64,000 nt of DNA from Cubamyces lactineus (GCA_022376465.1 JACDTU010000025.1:248001-312000), one strand, 5' to 3'. Shown: positions 1 through 9,894, numbered from the stretch's first letter. Numbers and translations: made by a program. Notes: generated by a model not told the origin, from the letters alone.

Positions 1-253
1 GTCCCCCTATACGTTCGCGGGGGTCCGTCCGGTATCATCCCTTTTGTTTACGATAAGTCTTGTCCCAGTACGTACTTATACGCGTCGAATCGCGTTCCGT
101 CACCTCAGTCCTGCGAATAGCGACTGAGGTGAGCTTGAATACCTACTTACTTCGATTACCTTGCTGACTAGTACCGTTAGATTATCGCTCTATAGGTGCT
201 TAACATTTGTACTATATAGTCCTGCGAATAGCGACTGAGATTATCGCTCTATA
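1..253 (+). repeat. LTR, 3' part (left window edge)
   Basis: These bases match positions 142-394 of the complete LTR at 4881-5274. The LTR ends at 253, or at 254 because one G is shared by the flank and the internal region, just before the primer binding site. This copy serves the first unit as its 5' LTR. Whether another internal region precedes it is outside the window. Confidence 0.9.
101..131 (+). repeat. Perfect hairpin in the LTR
   Basis: A 10-base arm CACCTCAGTC (101-110) is followed by an 11-base loop and the exact reverse complement GACTGAGGTG (122-131). The core of this block, 107-128, is repeated directly at 218-239 without the outer arm bases. The hairpin recurs in every LTR copy at +5021. 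Role unknown: possibly an RNA structure near the transcript ends, or a protein binding site. Confidence 0.75.
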
Positions 254-256
254 GGT
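179..256 (+). repeat. Duplicated module at the 3' end of the LTR
   Basis: A 19-base block at 179-197 (starting AGATTATCGC) occurs again at 238-256. The second copy runs through the LTR end and covers the first three bases of the primer binding site. With the 22-base repeat at 107-128 and 218-239, this suggests the LTR end arose by partial tandem duplication. An AT-rich TATATAG lies at 213-219 between the blocks and might be a promoter element, but I cannot place the transcription start. Confidence 0.7.
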
Positions 257-268
257 TATGAGCCCTGC
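254..268 (+). other. Primer binding site, complementary to the initiator tRNA-Met anticodon arm (unit 1)
   Basis: GGTTATGAGCCCTGC directly follows the LTR. Its reverse complement, GCAGGGCTCATAACC, is the anticodon stem-loop of eukaryotic initiator tRNA-Met with the CAT anticodon in the loop; it matches the yeast sequence over 15 bases as I know it. The site lacks the usual TGG start that pairs with a tRNA 3' CCA. Drosophila copia and yeast Ty5 are known to prime from a tRNA-iMet cut in its anticodon arm, and this site fits that mode. Only 54 bases separate it from the gag-pol ATG. Confidence 0.85.
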
Positions 269-322
269 CTTCTAGGCGGATTCGAGAGCTGCAGAACAAC
301 AAGTTAGAACTTACCTCGCACG

Positions 323-3300
323 ATGTCGAACAACGTCAAGCTGGGAGATGACTCCGTACGCGTCCCGAGGCTCGAGCTCAGTGGCGCGAACTGGGTCCTC
401 TACAAGGACCGTTTGCTGTGGGCCGCCGATGCGAAGGGCTGCCGAGGTCACCTCGAGGGGACCGCGCAGGAACCGATCGCGCCGCAGGCTATAGCCGCAC
501 AACCTACCTCGGCTGCCGGGACGACTGCTCCAGGAGCGGCGGTCGGGTCCGCTACGGCCGGAGGGGCTGCTGGTGCTGCTGCCGGAGGGACCGGTGGTGG
601 TACAGGGACAGCAGGCCCCGTTGGTGGTACTGTGGGTGCGGGAGGTGCATCAGTCGCTGCGGCGTCAGCGGCTGGAGTGACCCCCGACCTGGCGCAGGTT
701 ACCTATGAAGCTGCCCTCGCTGAGTGGCGAAAGCGCGAGGCGAACGTCAAGCAGCTCATCGCGAGCACGATCCCGGACTCACTTTTCATGAAGATTCGCT
801 CGCAGCCGACAGCGCGTGCGATCTGGGTTGCGCTCACGCAGGAGTTTGAGCGCAAGTCGCGCATGGTCTCGGTTGACCTTCGGCGTCGGCTCCAGGAGTT
901 GAAGTACTCGGATCGTGATGACGTCCGAGTGCACTTCGCGAAGATGCGCACAATGCGCGAGGACCTGTCAGCAATGGGTCAGTCCCCCTCCGATGACGAC
1001 TTCTACGCCATGGTCATGGGCTCTATGCCTATGTCCTACGACCCCTACCTTTCCGCTATCTCGGCCACCTCCCGAGTCACAGGCACTGTCTTGAGCCCAG
1101 ATGAGTTGATGGAAGCGCTCACGGATGAGTACGAGCGCCGTACGTTGCGGGCAAAGAGCGGTGGAAAGCGGACCGATGCGACCGATGTCGCGATGGCGGC
1201 CAGTGATCGGGCTGCTGGCGGGAAGGGCGGGAAGAAGTCCAAGAAGGACGTCGAGTGCTACAACTGCAAGAAGCGCGGGCACTACAAGTCTGAGTGCTGG
1301 GCGCCAGGGGGAGGGAAGGAAGGTCAAGGTCCCAAGGGCAGGGAGAAGCCCAAGGAGACCGCCGCCGCTGCCACTGCAGAGAAGAAGGACGAGGCCTGGC
1401 TCGTATTCGCTCCACAGCTTTATTCTGATGACGACCTACCGGAGTTGCAGACTGTGCCAGACCCGGAGGAGTCCAGCAGTCCCGAGGATGACGCCTACTG
1501 GGTATTTTGCACGCAGGAGGACATCACCTATATCGACGATCAGTTCATTTCGACAGACGCCCACGCGATGCTCGCTCGAGAGCTCCCTGCTACGGATGAG
1601 ATCATTCTATTCGACTCCGGCGCAACACGCCACATGTCGTGCTACAAGGACCGATTCATCAACTATGTCGAGATCCCACCCCGATCCATCCATGCCGCCG
1701 ACAATCACACTTTCCGAGCCATTGGGAAAGGAGACATGTACGTCAACTTACCTGACGGCGCCGGCAGGACAACCCGAGTCCTTCTAAAGGACGTCCTTCA
1801 CGCACCCTCTATGGGTGTTACCCTTGTCTCCATCGCGCGAGTTACCGCAGCGGGCGTTGCGGTCGTGTTCCAGAACAACGAGTGTTGCATCTCGCGTTCA
1901 GATGGAACCCGTATCGCAGTGGTCCCGCTCATGGACGGCCTGTATCGGCTGCGCATCCCGCGCGCGGATACGGCTGCAACAGCAGGAGAAGGGGAGGGCG
2001 AACCCGTTCGTGTTGTGACGCGCGCCGAACTTCATCGCGAGCTTGGGCATATCTCCCCCGAGACAGCGCGCGAGATGGTGGCGAAGGGACTTGTTGATGG
2101 ACTAGTCCTGTCCGAGGCTGATGGTCCGGTCGAGGACTGTGAATCTTGCGCTGCGGGGAAGATGACGCGGAAGCCGATTGCAGCTGAGCGAGTCCGTCCC
2201 CGACCAAACGAAGTCGGAGGAGAAGTCCATGCCGACGTGTGGGGACCCGCGCCCGTGCAAACCCTTGGTGGACGTCGCTACTACGCGATGTTCACGGACG
2301 ACTACTCCCGCTACTCCATTATCATCTTGATGCGTTCCAAGGATGAGACCCTGTCGGGTTTTCGTAAGGTCCGGAGCTTCTACCTGACCCAGAAGGGCGC
2401 GCGCATCAAGTGCTTGCACTCTGACCGGGGTGGCGAGTTCTTGAGTGCGGACTTCTCGAAGCTGCTGGACAAAGATGGAATGGTCAGGAAACTCACGGCG
2501 CATGACACGCCGGAGTACAATGGTGTCGCGGAACGAGGGAACCGCACCGTGATGGAGAAGGTCCGCGCGATGTTGCACGACGCAGACTTGCCGAGCGCGT
2601 TGTGGGGCGAAGCCGCGCTGCACGCTGTATACTTGAAGAACAGGACTCCGACTCGTACCCTTGCAGGCAAGACACCCTTTGAGGTCTTCTGGGGGCGGAA
2701 GCCAAACCTAGCGCATCTGCATGTCTGGGGTTGTCGCGTGCGCATTCACGCACCGGGCGGCTCGAAGTTGTCTGGACGGGCGGAAGAGGGGAGATGGGTG
2801 GGTTTTGACGAAGAATCTGATGCGCACCGCATCTACTGGCCCAAACGTCGGGCAGTAACGATCGAGCGCAGTGTTGCCTTCCCAGGTGCGAGTGCCGACG
2901 TCGAGGTGCCGCTCGAGGGGGAGAGAGAACCTGTACAGGAGGACATGAGTACTCACCTTGAATGCGAGCGCGCACCCTCTCCATCCCTCCCTTCTATCAC
3001 CAAACCCGATTCCCCGCCGTCTACCCCACTCCCCGAGCCCACTGAACCCAAGCCGAAGAAGCCCAATGTTGAGGGGGAGTTGCGGAGGTCATCGCGTGTC
3101 CGAAAGGAGTCGGACTACGTGCGGCGCTTGCGAGCTGGCGAGGGGACCGTCTCTGGTCGCATCGGAGGGCCAGTGCTGCCAAGAGGTGTCCAAGAAAGCA
3201 CAGCGAAGATTGAAGAAGTTCACGAGAGCGAGCAGGCGGAGATGGCAGCAGTAGCGCGAGCAGTGGAGGACGAGGTGGAACTGGCGATGGCGGCAGCGAT

Positions 3301-4873
3301 GGGAGACGCCGAGTGCATCGAACCGACGTACGCGGAAGCGAAGAAGCGCCCAGATTGGCCAAAATGGGAAGAGGCAATCAAGGCTGAACTCGATTCTCTT
3401 GTCGCAAACAAGACCTGGCGCATTGTCCCTCGACCTGCTACTGGAAACGTCGTCGACTCGAAGTGGGTTCTCCGTGTCAAGAAGAACTCAGCTGGCGAAA
3501 TTGACAAGTACAAGGCTCGACTTGTCGCTCGCGGTTTCACTCAGGTCTACGGAGTTGACTACTATGATACTTTCGCTCCTGTGGCTAAGCTTTCGTCTAT
3601 CCGTCTACTCTTGGCTATAGCGGCTCGGAACGGCTGGGCAGCAGAGTCTTTTGATTTCAACAGCGCCTACCTCAACTCGAAACTCGACGAAGACGTCTAC
3701 CTCGAACAGCCGCCCGATCACGAGTTCGCAGATCGAAAAGCATTTGTTCTCAAACTCGAGAAGGCTCTCTACGGGTTGAAGCAGGGCGGGCGGAAATGGT
3801 ACGAGACGCTATGCAAGGCTCTCGTGGAGTTAGGATTTGTGCGGGCGGAGGCAGACTGGGGAGTGTTCTACAAGCGCGAAGGTACGCACTTGGTTGTGCT
3901 CGCAGTGCACGTCGACGACTGCCTCATTACCGGGAGCTCGCGACGTCTCCTTGATGAGAGCAAGAGCAAGATTGGTGCGGTCTACAAGATGACTGACCTC
4001 GGACCGGTATCGTGGCTACTTGGCATCAAGGTCTCACACGATCTCGACACCGGTACTCTATCCCTTTCCCAACACGCCTACATCGACTCTCTCCTTACTC
4101 GTTTCAATTTCGTTGATCTGAAGCCGGCCTCAACACCGATGGACCCCCACCAACTTCTCTCAAAGACACAGTGCCCGGAGAGCCCAGCTGAAGTCGCGCG
4201 CATGCGGCGCGTGCCCTACCGTGAGGCTGTCGGCGCGCTCATGTATGCAGCACTCAGAACGCGACCAGACATCGCGTTCGCGGTCTCGACACTCGCGCAG
4301 TTCGCGCAGAACCCAGGCCAACCCCATTGGGACGCTGTCAAACGTGTGTTCAGGTATCTACTGGGCACGCGCACGCTTTCCCTCGTCTACGGAGGACAGA
4401 AGCGCGAACTCGAAGGCTATGTCGACGCGGATGGCGCCACACAGGAGCACCGCCGCGCAATCACCGGATACATCTTTCTTGTCGACGGCGGTGCCGTCTC
4501 CTGGGCGTCGAAGAAGCAGGAAATTGTTATGCTCAGTACGGCCGAGTCCGAGTACATCGCGACAACGCACGCCGCAAAGGAGGCGGTCTGGCTCCGTCGC
4601 CTCATAGGCGAAGTTTTTGGCCCGATCTCTGACCCCACTACACTCTACAACGACAACCAGGCCGCGATTGCACTTACGAAGGACGGCTCGTACCACGCGC
4701 GTACGAAACACATTGACATTCGGTACCATTACATACGCTATTCTATCGACGCCGGCTCTATTCGACTACTCTACTGCCCTACGAACGACATGACGGCCGA
4801 CATCCTCACCAAGGCCCTTCCGAGTGTCAAGGTCAAGCATTTTGCAGCTGCGCTCGGACTCGCGCAGGCTTGA
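323..4873 (+). CDS. Gag-Pol polyprotein, Ty1/copia type (unit 1)
   Basis: This single 1516-residue ORF encodes every function needed for copia retrotransposition in virus-like particles. In order: a gag N-terminus (about 17-50); an Ala/Gly-rich linker (about 52-120); a UBN2-like gag domain (about 127-290); a lysine-rich stretch; a CCHC zinc knuckle (C312, C315, H320, C325); an aspartic protease with DSGAT at 431-435; the integrase HHCC finger (H571, H576, C606, C609); the integrase core D638, D701, E737 with the canonical 35 residues between the last two; a proline-rich spacer; reverse transcriptase with D1111 and HVDD at 1196-1199; and RNase H with D1368, E1408 and D1444. The integrase-before-RT order defines copia rather than gypsy. 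No stop or frameshift separates gag from pol, so the Gag:Pol ratio must be set another way. All catalytic residues are present, so the unit looks autonomous. ATG 323 is the first start after the primer binding site. Confidence 0.96.
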   Translation: MSNNVKLGDDSVRVPRLELSGANWVLYKDRLLWAADAKGCRGHLEGTAQEPIAPQAIAAQPTSAAGTTAPGAAVGSATAGGAAGAAAGGTGGGTGTAGPVGGTVGAGGASVAAASAAGVTPDLAQVTYEAALAEWRKREANVKQLIASTIPDSLFMKIRSQPTARAIWVALTQEFERKSRMVSVDLRRRLQELKYSDRDDVRVHFAKMRTMREDLSAMGQSPSDDDFYAMVMGSMPMSYDPYLSAISATSRVTGTVLSPDELMEALTDEYERRTLRAKSGGKRTDATDVAMAASDRAAGGKGGKKSKKDVECYNCKKRGHYKSECWAPGGGKEGQGPKGREKPKETAAAATAEKKDEAWLVFAPQLYSDDDLPELQTVPDPEESSSPEDDAYWVFCTQEDITYIDDQFISTDAHAMLARELPATDEIILFDSGATRHMSCYKDRFINYVEIPPRSIHAADNHTFRAIGKGDMYVNLPDGAGRTTRVLLKDVLHAPSMGVTLVSIARVTAAGVAVVFQNNECCISRSDGTRIAVVPLMDGLYRLRIPRADTAATAGEGEGEPVRVVTRAELHRELGHISPETAREMVAKGLVDGLVLSEADGPVEDCESCAAGKMTRKPIAAERVRPRPNEVGGEVHADVWGPAPVQTLGGRRYYAMFTDDYSRYSIIILMRSKDETLSGFRKVRSFYLTQKGARIKCLHSDRGGEFLSADFSKLLDKDGMVRKLTAHDTPEYNGVAERGNRTVMEKVRAMLHDADLPSALWGEAALHAVYLKNRTPTRTLAGKTPFEVFWGRKPNLAHLHVWGCRVRIHAPGGSKLSGRAEEGRWVGFDEESDAHRIYWPKRRAVTIERSVAFPGASADVEVPLEGEREPVQEDMSTHLECERAPSPSLPSITKPDSPPSTPLPEPTEPKPKKPNVEGELRRSSRVRKESDYVRRLRAGEGTVSGRIGGPVLPRGVQESTAKIEEVHESEQAEMAAVARAVEDEVELAMAAAMGDAECIEPTYAEAKKRPDWPKWEEAIKAELDSLVANKTWRIVPRPATGNVVDSKWVLRVKKNSAGEIDKYKARLVARGFTQVYGVDYYDTFAPVAKLSSIRLLLAIAARNGWAAESFDFNSAYLNSKLDEDVYLEQPPDHEFADRKAFVLKLEKALYGLKQGGRKWYETLCKALVELGFVRAEADWGVFYKREGTHLVVLAVHVDDCLITGSSRRLLDESKSKIGAVYKMTDLGPVSWLLGIKVSHDLDTGTLSLSQHAYIDSLLTRFNFVDLKPASTPMDPHQLLSKTQCPESPAEVARMRRVPYREAVGALMYAALRTRPDIAFAVSTLAQFAQNPGQPHWDAVKRVFRYLLGTRTLSLVYGGQKRELEGYVDADGATQEHRRAITGYIFLVDGGAVSWASKKQEIVMLSTAESEYIATTHAAKEAVWLRRLIGEVFGPISDPTTLYNDNQAAIALTKDGSYHARTKHIDIRYHYIRYSIDAGSIRLLYCPTNDMTADILTKALPSVKVKHFAAALGLAQA

Positions 4874-4880
4874 GGGGGAG
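4873..4880 (+). other. Polypurine tract (unit 1)
   Basis: AGGGGGAG abuts the LTR start TGTTGG at 4881 and overlaps the last base of the gag-pol TGA stop. It would prime plus-strand DNA synthesis. The same tract ends the other units. Confidence 0.85.
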
Positions 4881-5274
4881 TGTTGGAGTGAATGCGCACG
4901 CACGCGCGCAACGGACAAGCCGTGCGCGAGACCGTGGCGCTGTGGCGGAGGGCGCGTGGGCATCGAGGCCCATGCGCGAACGGTTTGTTCTTCTTGTTTC
5001 GGTCTCGTACGTCCTTATTCGGTCCCCCTATACGTTCGCGGGGGTCCGTCCGGTATCATCCCTTTTGTTTACGATAAGTCTTGTCCCAGTACGTACTTAT
5101 ACGCGTCGAATCGCGTTCCGTCACCTCAGTCCTGCGAATAGCGACTGAGGTGAGCTTGAATACCTACTTACTTCGATTACCTTGCTGACTAGTACCGTTA
5201 GATTATCGCTCTATAGGTGCTTAACATTTGTACTATATAGTCCTGCGAATAGCGACTGAGATTATCGCTCTATA
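4881..5274 (+). repeat. LTR shared by units 1 and 2
   Basis: This 394-base LTR runs from TGTTGGAGTG to GCTCTATA. It is both the 3' LTR of unit 1 and the 5' LTR of unit 2. It starts with the standard TG but ends in TA (or TAG), not CA. It holds the hairpin at 5122-5152 and the duplicated modules described for the left copy. Confidence 0.92.
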
Positions 5275-5289
5275 GGTTATGAGCCCTGC
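5275..5289 (+). other. Primer binding site (unit 2)
   Basis: Same 15 bases as at 254-268, complementary to the anticodon arm of initiator tRNA-Met, directly after the shared LTR. Confidence 0.85.
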
Positions 5290-5343
5290 CTTCTAGGCGG
5301 ATTCGAGAGCTGCAGAACAACAAGTTAGAACTTACCTCGCACG

Positions 5344-8300
5344 ATGTCGAACAACGTCAAGCTGGGAGATGACTCCGTACGCGTCCCGAGGCTCGAGCTC
5401 AGTGGCGCGAACTGGGTCCTCTACAAGGACCGTTTGCTGTGGGCCGCCGATGCGAAGGGCTGCCGAGGTCACCTCGAGGGGACCGCGCAGGAACCGATCG
5501 CGCCGCAGGCTATAGCCGCACAACCTACCTCGGCTGCCGGGACGACTGCTCCAGGAGCGGCGGTCGGGTCCGCTACGGCCGGAGGGGCTGCTGGTGCTGC
5601 TGCCGGAGGGACCGGTGGTGGTACAGGGACAGCAGGCCCCGTTGGTGGTACTGTGGGTGCGGGAGGTGCATCAGTCGCTGCGGCGTCAGCGGCTGGAGTG
5701 ACCCCCGACCTGGCGCAGGTTACCTATGAAGCTGCCCTCGCTGAGTGGCGAAAGCGCGAGGCGAACGTCAAGCAGCTCATCGCGAGCACGATCCCGGACT
5801 CACTTTTCATGAAGATTCGCTCGCAGCCGACAGCGCGTGCGATCTGGGTTGCGCTCACGCAGGAGTTTGAGCGCAAGTCGCGCATGGTCTCGGTTGACCT
5901 TCGGCGTCGGCTCCAGGAGTTGAAGTACTCGGATCGTGATGACGTCCGAGTGCACTTCGCGAAGATGCGCACAATGCGCGAGGACCTGTCAGCAATGGGT
6001 CAGTCCCCCTCCGATGACGACTTCTACGCCATGGTCATGGGCTCTATGCCTATGTCCTACGACCCCTACCTTTCCGCTATCTCGGCCACCTCCCGAGTCA
6101 CAGGCACTGTCTTGAGCCCAGATGAGTTGATGGAAGCGCTCACGGATGAGTACGAGCGCCGTACGTTGCGGGCAAAGAGCGGTGGAAAGCGGACCGATGC
6201 GACCGATGTCGCGATGGCGGCCAGTGATCGGGCTGCTGGCGGGAAGGGCGGGAAGAAGTCCAAGAAGGACGTCGAGTGCTACAACTGCAAGAAGCGCGGG
6301 CACTACAAGTCTGAGTGCTGGGCGCCAGGGGGAGGGAAGGAAGGTCAAGGTCCCAAGGGCAGGGAGAAGCCCAAGGAGACCGCCGCCGCTGCCACTGCAG
6401 AGAAGAAGGACGAGGCCTGGCTCGTATTCGCTCCACAGCTTTATTCTGATGACGACCTACCGGAGTTGCAGACTGTGCCAGACCCGGAGGAGTCCAGCAG
6501 TCCCGAGGATGACGCCTACTGGGTATTTTGCACGCAGGAGGACATCACCTATATCGACGATCAGTTCATTTCGACAGACGCCCACGCGATGCTCGCTCGA
6601 GAGCTCCCTGCTACGGATGAGATCATTCTATTCGACTCCGGCGCAACACGCCACATGTCGTGCTACAAGGACCGATTCATCAACTATGTCGAGATCCCAC
6701 CCCGATCCATCCATGCCGCCGACAATCACACTTTCCGAGCCATTGGGAAAGGAGACATGTACGTCAACTTACCTGACGGCGCCGGCAGGACAACCCGAGT
6801 CCTTCTAAAGGACGTCCTTCACGCACCCTCTATGGGTGTTACCCTTGTCTCCATCGCGCGAGTTACCGCAGCGGGCGTTGCGGTCGTGTTCCAGAACAAC
6901 GAGTGTTGCATCTCGCGTTCAGATGGAACCCGTATCGCAGTGGTCCCGCTCATGGACGGCCTGTATCGGCTGCGCATCCCGCGCGCGGATACGGCTGCAA
7001 CAGCAGGAGAAGGGGAGGGCGAACCCGTTCGTGTTGTGACGCGCGCCGAACTTCATCGCGAGCTTGGGCATATCTCCCCCGAGACAGCGCGCGAGATGGT
7101 GGCGAAGGGACTTGTTGATGGACTAGTCCTGTCCGAGGCTGATGGTCCGGTCGAGGACTGTGAATCTTGCGCTGCGGGGAAGATGACGCGGAAGCCGATT
7201 GCAGCTGAGCGAGTCCGTCCCCGACCAAACGAAGTCGGAGGAGAAGTCCATGCCGACGTGTGGGGACCCGCGCCCGTGCAAACCCTTGGTGGACGTCGCT
7301 ACTACGCGATGTTCACGGACGACTACTCCCGCTACTCCATTATCATCTTGATGCGTTCCAAGGATGAGACCCTGTCGGGTTTTCGTAAGGTCCGGAGCTT
7401 CTACCTGACCCAGAAGGGCGCGCGCATCAAGTGCTTGCACTCTGACCGGGGTGGCGAGTTCTTGAGTGCGGACTTCTCGAAGCTGCTGGACAAAGATGGA
7501 ATGGTCAGGAAACTCACGGCGCATGACACGCCGGAGTACAATGGTGTCGCGGAACGAGGGAACCGCACCGTGATGGAGAAGGTCCGCGCGATGTTGCACG
7601 ACGCAGACTTGCCGAGCGCGTTGTGGGGCGAAGCCGCGCTGCACGCTGTATACTTGAAGAACAGGACTCCGACTCGTACCCTTGCAGGCAAGACACCCTT
7701 TGAGGTCTTCTGGGGGCGGAAGCCAAACCTAGCGCATCTGCATGTCTGGGGTTGTCGCGTGCGCATTCACGCACCGGGCGGCTCGAAGTTGTCTGGACGG
7801 GCGGAAGAGGGGAGATGGGTGGGTTTTGACGAAGAATCTGATGCGCACCGCATCTACTGGCCCAAACGTCGGGCAGTAACGATCGAGCGCAGTGTTGCCT
7901 TCCCAGGTGCGAGTGCCGACGTCGAGGTGCCGCTCGAGGGGGAGAGAGAACCTGTACAGGAGGACATGAGTACTCACCTTGAATGCGAGCGCGCACCCTC
8001 TCCATCCCTCCCTTCTATCACCAAACCCGATTCCCCGCCGTCTACCCCACTCCCCGAGCCCACTGAACCCAAGCCGAAGAAGCCCAATGTTGAGGGGGAG
8101 TTGCGGAGGTCATCGCGTGTCCGAAAGGAGTCGGACTACGTGCGGCGCTTGCGAGCTGGCGAGGGGACCGTCTCTGGTCGCATCGGAGGGCCAGTGCTGC
8201 CAAGAGGTGTCCAAGAAAGCACAGCGAAGATTGAAGAAGTTCACGAGAGCGAGCAGGCGGAGATGGCAGCAGTAGCGCGAGCAGTGGAGGACGAGGTGGA

Positions 8301-9894
8301 ACTGGCGATGGCGGCAGCGATGGGAGACGCCGAGTGCATCGAACCGACGTACGCGGAAGCGAAGAAGCGCCCAGATTGGCCAAAATGGGAAGAGGCAATC
8401 AAGGCTGAACTCGATTCTCTTGTCGCAAACAAGACCTGGCGCATTGTCCCTCGACCTGCTACTGGAAACGTCGTCGACTCGAAGTGGGTTCTCCGTGTCA
8501 AGAAGAACTCAGCTGGCGAAATTGACAAGTACAAGGCTCGACTTGTCGCTCGCGGTTTCACTCAGGTCTACGGAGTTGACTACTATGATACTTTCGCTCC
8601 TGTGGCTAAGCTTTCGTCTATCCGTCTACTCTTGGCTATAGCGGCTCGGAACGGCTGGGCAGCAGAGTCTTTTGATTTCAACAGCGCCTACCTCAACTCG
8701 AAACTCGACGAAGACGTCTACCTCGAACAGCCGCCCGATCACGAGTTCGCAGATCGAAAAGCATTTGTTCTCAAACTCGAGAAGGCTCTCTACGGGTTGA
8801 AGCAGGGCGGGCGGAAATGGTACGAGACGCTATGCAAGGCTCTCGTGGAGTTAGGATTTGTGCGGGCGGAGGCAGACTGGGGAGTGTTCTACAAGCGCGA
8901 AGGTACGCACTTGGTTGTGCTCGCAGTGCACGTCGACGACTGCCTCATTACCGGGAGCTCGCGACGTCTCCTTGATGAGAGCAAGAGCAAGATTGGTGCG
9001 GTCTACAAGATGACTGACCTCGGACCGGTATCGTGGCTACTTGGCATCAAGGTCTCACACGATCTCGACACCGGTACTCTATCCCTTTCCCAACACGCCT
9101 ACATCGACTCTCTCCTTACTCGTTTCAATTTCGTTGATCTGAAGCCGGCCTCAACACCGATGGACCCCCACCAACTTCTCTCAAAGACACAGTGCCCGGA
9201 GAGCCCAGCTGAAGTCGCGCGCATGCGGCGCGTGCCCTACCGTGAGGCTGTCGGCGCGCTCATGTATGCAGCACTCAGAACGCGACCAGACATCGCGTTC
9301 GCGGTCTCGACACTCGCGCAGTTCGCGCAGAACCCAGGCCAACCCCATTGGGACGCTGTCAAACGTGTGTTCAGGTATCTACTGGGCACGCGCACGCTTT
9401 CCCTCGTCTACGGAGGACAGAAGCGCGAACTCGAAGGCTATGTCGACGCGGATGGCGCCACACAGGAGCACCGCCGCGCAATCACCGGATACATCTTTCT
9501 TGTCGACGGCGGTGCCGTCTCCTGGGCGTCGAAGAAGCAGGAAATTGTTATGCTCAGTACGGCCGAGTCCGAGTACATCGCGACAACGCACGCCGCAAAG
9601 GAGGCGGTCTGGCTCCGTCGCCTCATAGGCGAAGTTTTTGGCCCGATCTCTGACCCCACTACACTCTACAACGACAACCAGGCCGCGATTGCACTTACGA
9701 AGGACGGCTCGTACCACGCGCGTACGAAACACATTGACATTCGGTACCATTACATACGCTATTCTATCGACGCCGGCTCTATTCGACTACTCTACTGCCC
9801 TACGAACGACATGACGGCCGACATCCTCACCAAGGCCCTTCCGAGTGTCAAGGTCAAGCATTTTGCAGCTGCGCTCGGACTCGCGCAGGCTTGA
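5344..9894 (+). CDS. Gag-Pol polyprotein, Ty1/copia type (unit 2)
   Basis: The 1516-residue product is identical to that of unit 1, with every protease, integrase, RT and RNase H motif intact at the same residue numbers. The absence of even synonymous-looking differences between units implies very recent duplication, active gene conversion or assembly duplication. Confidence 0.96.
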   Translation: MSNNVKLGDDSVRVPRLELSGANWVLYKDRLLWAADAKGCRGHLEGTAQEPIAPQAIAAQPTSAAGTTAPGAAVGSATAGGAAGAAAGGTGGGTGTAGPVGGTVGAGGASVAAASAAGVTPDLAQVTYEAALAEWRKREANVKQLIASTIPDSLFMKIRSQPTARAIWVALTQEFERKSRMVSVDLRRRLQELKYSDRDDVRVHFAKMRTMREDLSAMGQSPSDDDFYAMVMGSMPMSYDPYLSAISATSRVTGTVLSPDELMEALTDEYERRTLRAKSGGKRTDATDVAMAASDRAAGGKGGKKSKKDVECYNCKKRGHYKSECWAPGGGKEGQGPKGREKPKETAAAATAEKKDEAWLVFAPQLYSDDDLPELQTVPDPEESSSPEDDAYWVFCTQEDITYIDDQFISTDAHAMLARELPATDEIILFDSGATRHMSCYKDRFINYVEIPPRSIHAADNHTFRAIGKGDMYVNLPDGAGRTTRVLLKDVLHAPSMGVTLVSIARVTAAGVAVVFQNNECCISRSDGTRIAVVPLMDGLYRLRIPRADTAATAGEGEGEPVRVVTRAELHRELGHISPETAREMVAKGLVDGLVLSEADGPVEDCESCAAGKMTRKPIAAERVRPRPNEVGGEVHADVWGPAPVQTLGGRRYYAMFTDDYSRYSIIILMRSKDETLSGFRKVRSFYLTQKGARIKCLHSDRGGEFLSADFSKLLDKDGMVRKLTAHDTPEYNGVAERGNRTVMEKVRAMLHDADLPSALWGEAALHAVYLKNRTPTRTLAGKTPFEVFWGRKPNLAHLHVWGCRVRIHAPGGSKLSGRAEEGRWVGFDEESDAHRIYWPKRRAVTIERSVAFPGASADVEVPLEGEREPVQEDMSTHLECERAPSPSLPSITKPDSPPSTPLPEPTEPKPKKPNVEGELRRSSRVRKESDYVRRLRAGEGTVSGRIGGPVLPRGVQESTAKIEEVHESEQAEMAAVARAVEDEVELAMAAAMGDAECIEPTYAEAKKRPDWPKWEEAIKAELDSLVANKTWRIVPRPATGNVVDSKWVLRVKKNSAGEIDKYKARLVARGFTQVYGVDYYDTFAPVAKLSSIRLLLAIAARNGWAAESFDFNSAYLNSKLDEDVYLEQPPDHEFADRKAFVLKLEKALYGLKQGGRKWYETLCKALVELGFVRAEADWGVFYKREGTHLVVLAVHVDDCLITGSSRRLLDESKSKIGAVYKMTDLGPVSWLLGIKVSHDLDTGTLSLSQHAYIDSLLTRFNFVDLKPASTPMDPHQLLSKTQCPESPAEVARMRRVPYREAVGALMYAALRTRPDIAFAVSTLAQFAQNPGQPHWDAVKRVFRYLLGTRTLSLVYGGQKRELEGYVDADGATQEHRRAITGYIFLVDGGAVSWASKKQEIVMLSTAESEYIATTHAAKEAVWLRRLIGEVFGPISDPTTLYNDNQAAIALTKDGSYHARTKHIDIRYHYIRYSIDAGSIRLLYCPTNDMTADILTKALPSVKVKHFAAALGLAQA

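Noticed and set aside
311..502. Antisense and alternative-frame ORFs inside every gag-pol copy
   Set aside because: They repeat at the 5021-base period only because the DNA does. None has motifs, and all lie within the strongly supported gag-pol frame.
4824..5148. Short ORFs spanning the shared LTRs
   Set aside because: They are chance openings across the end of gag-pol and the LTR, with no start context or motif.
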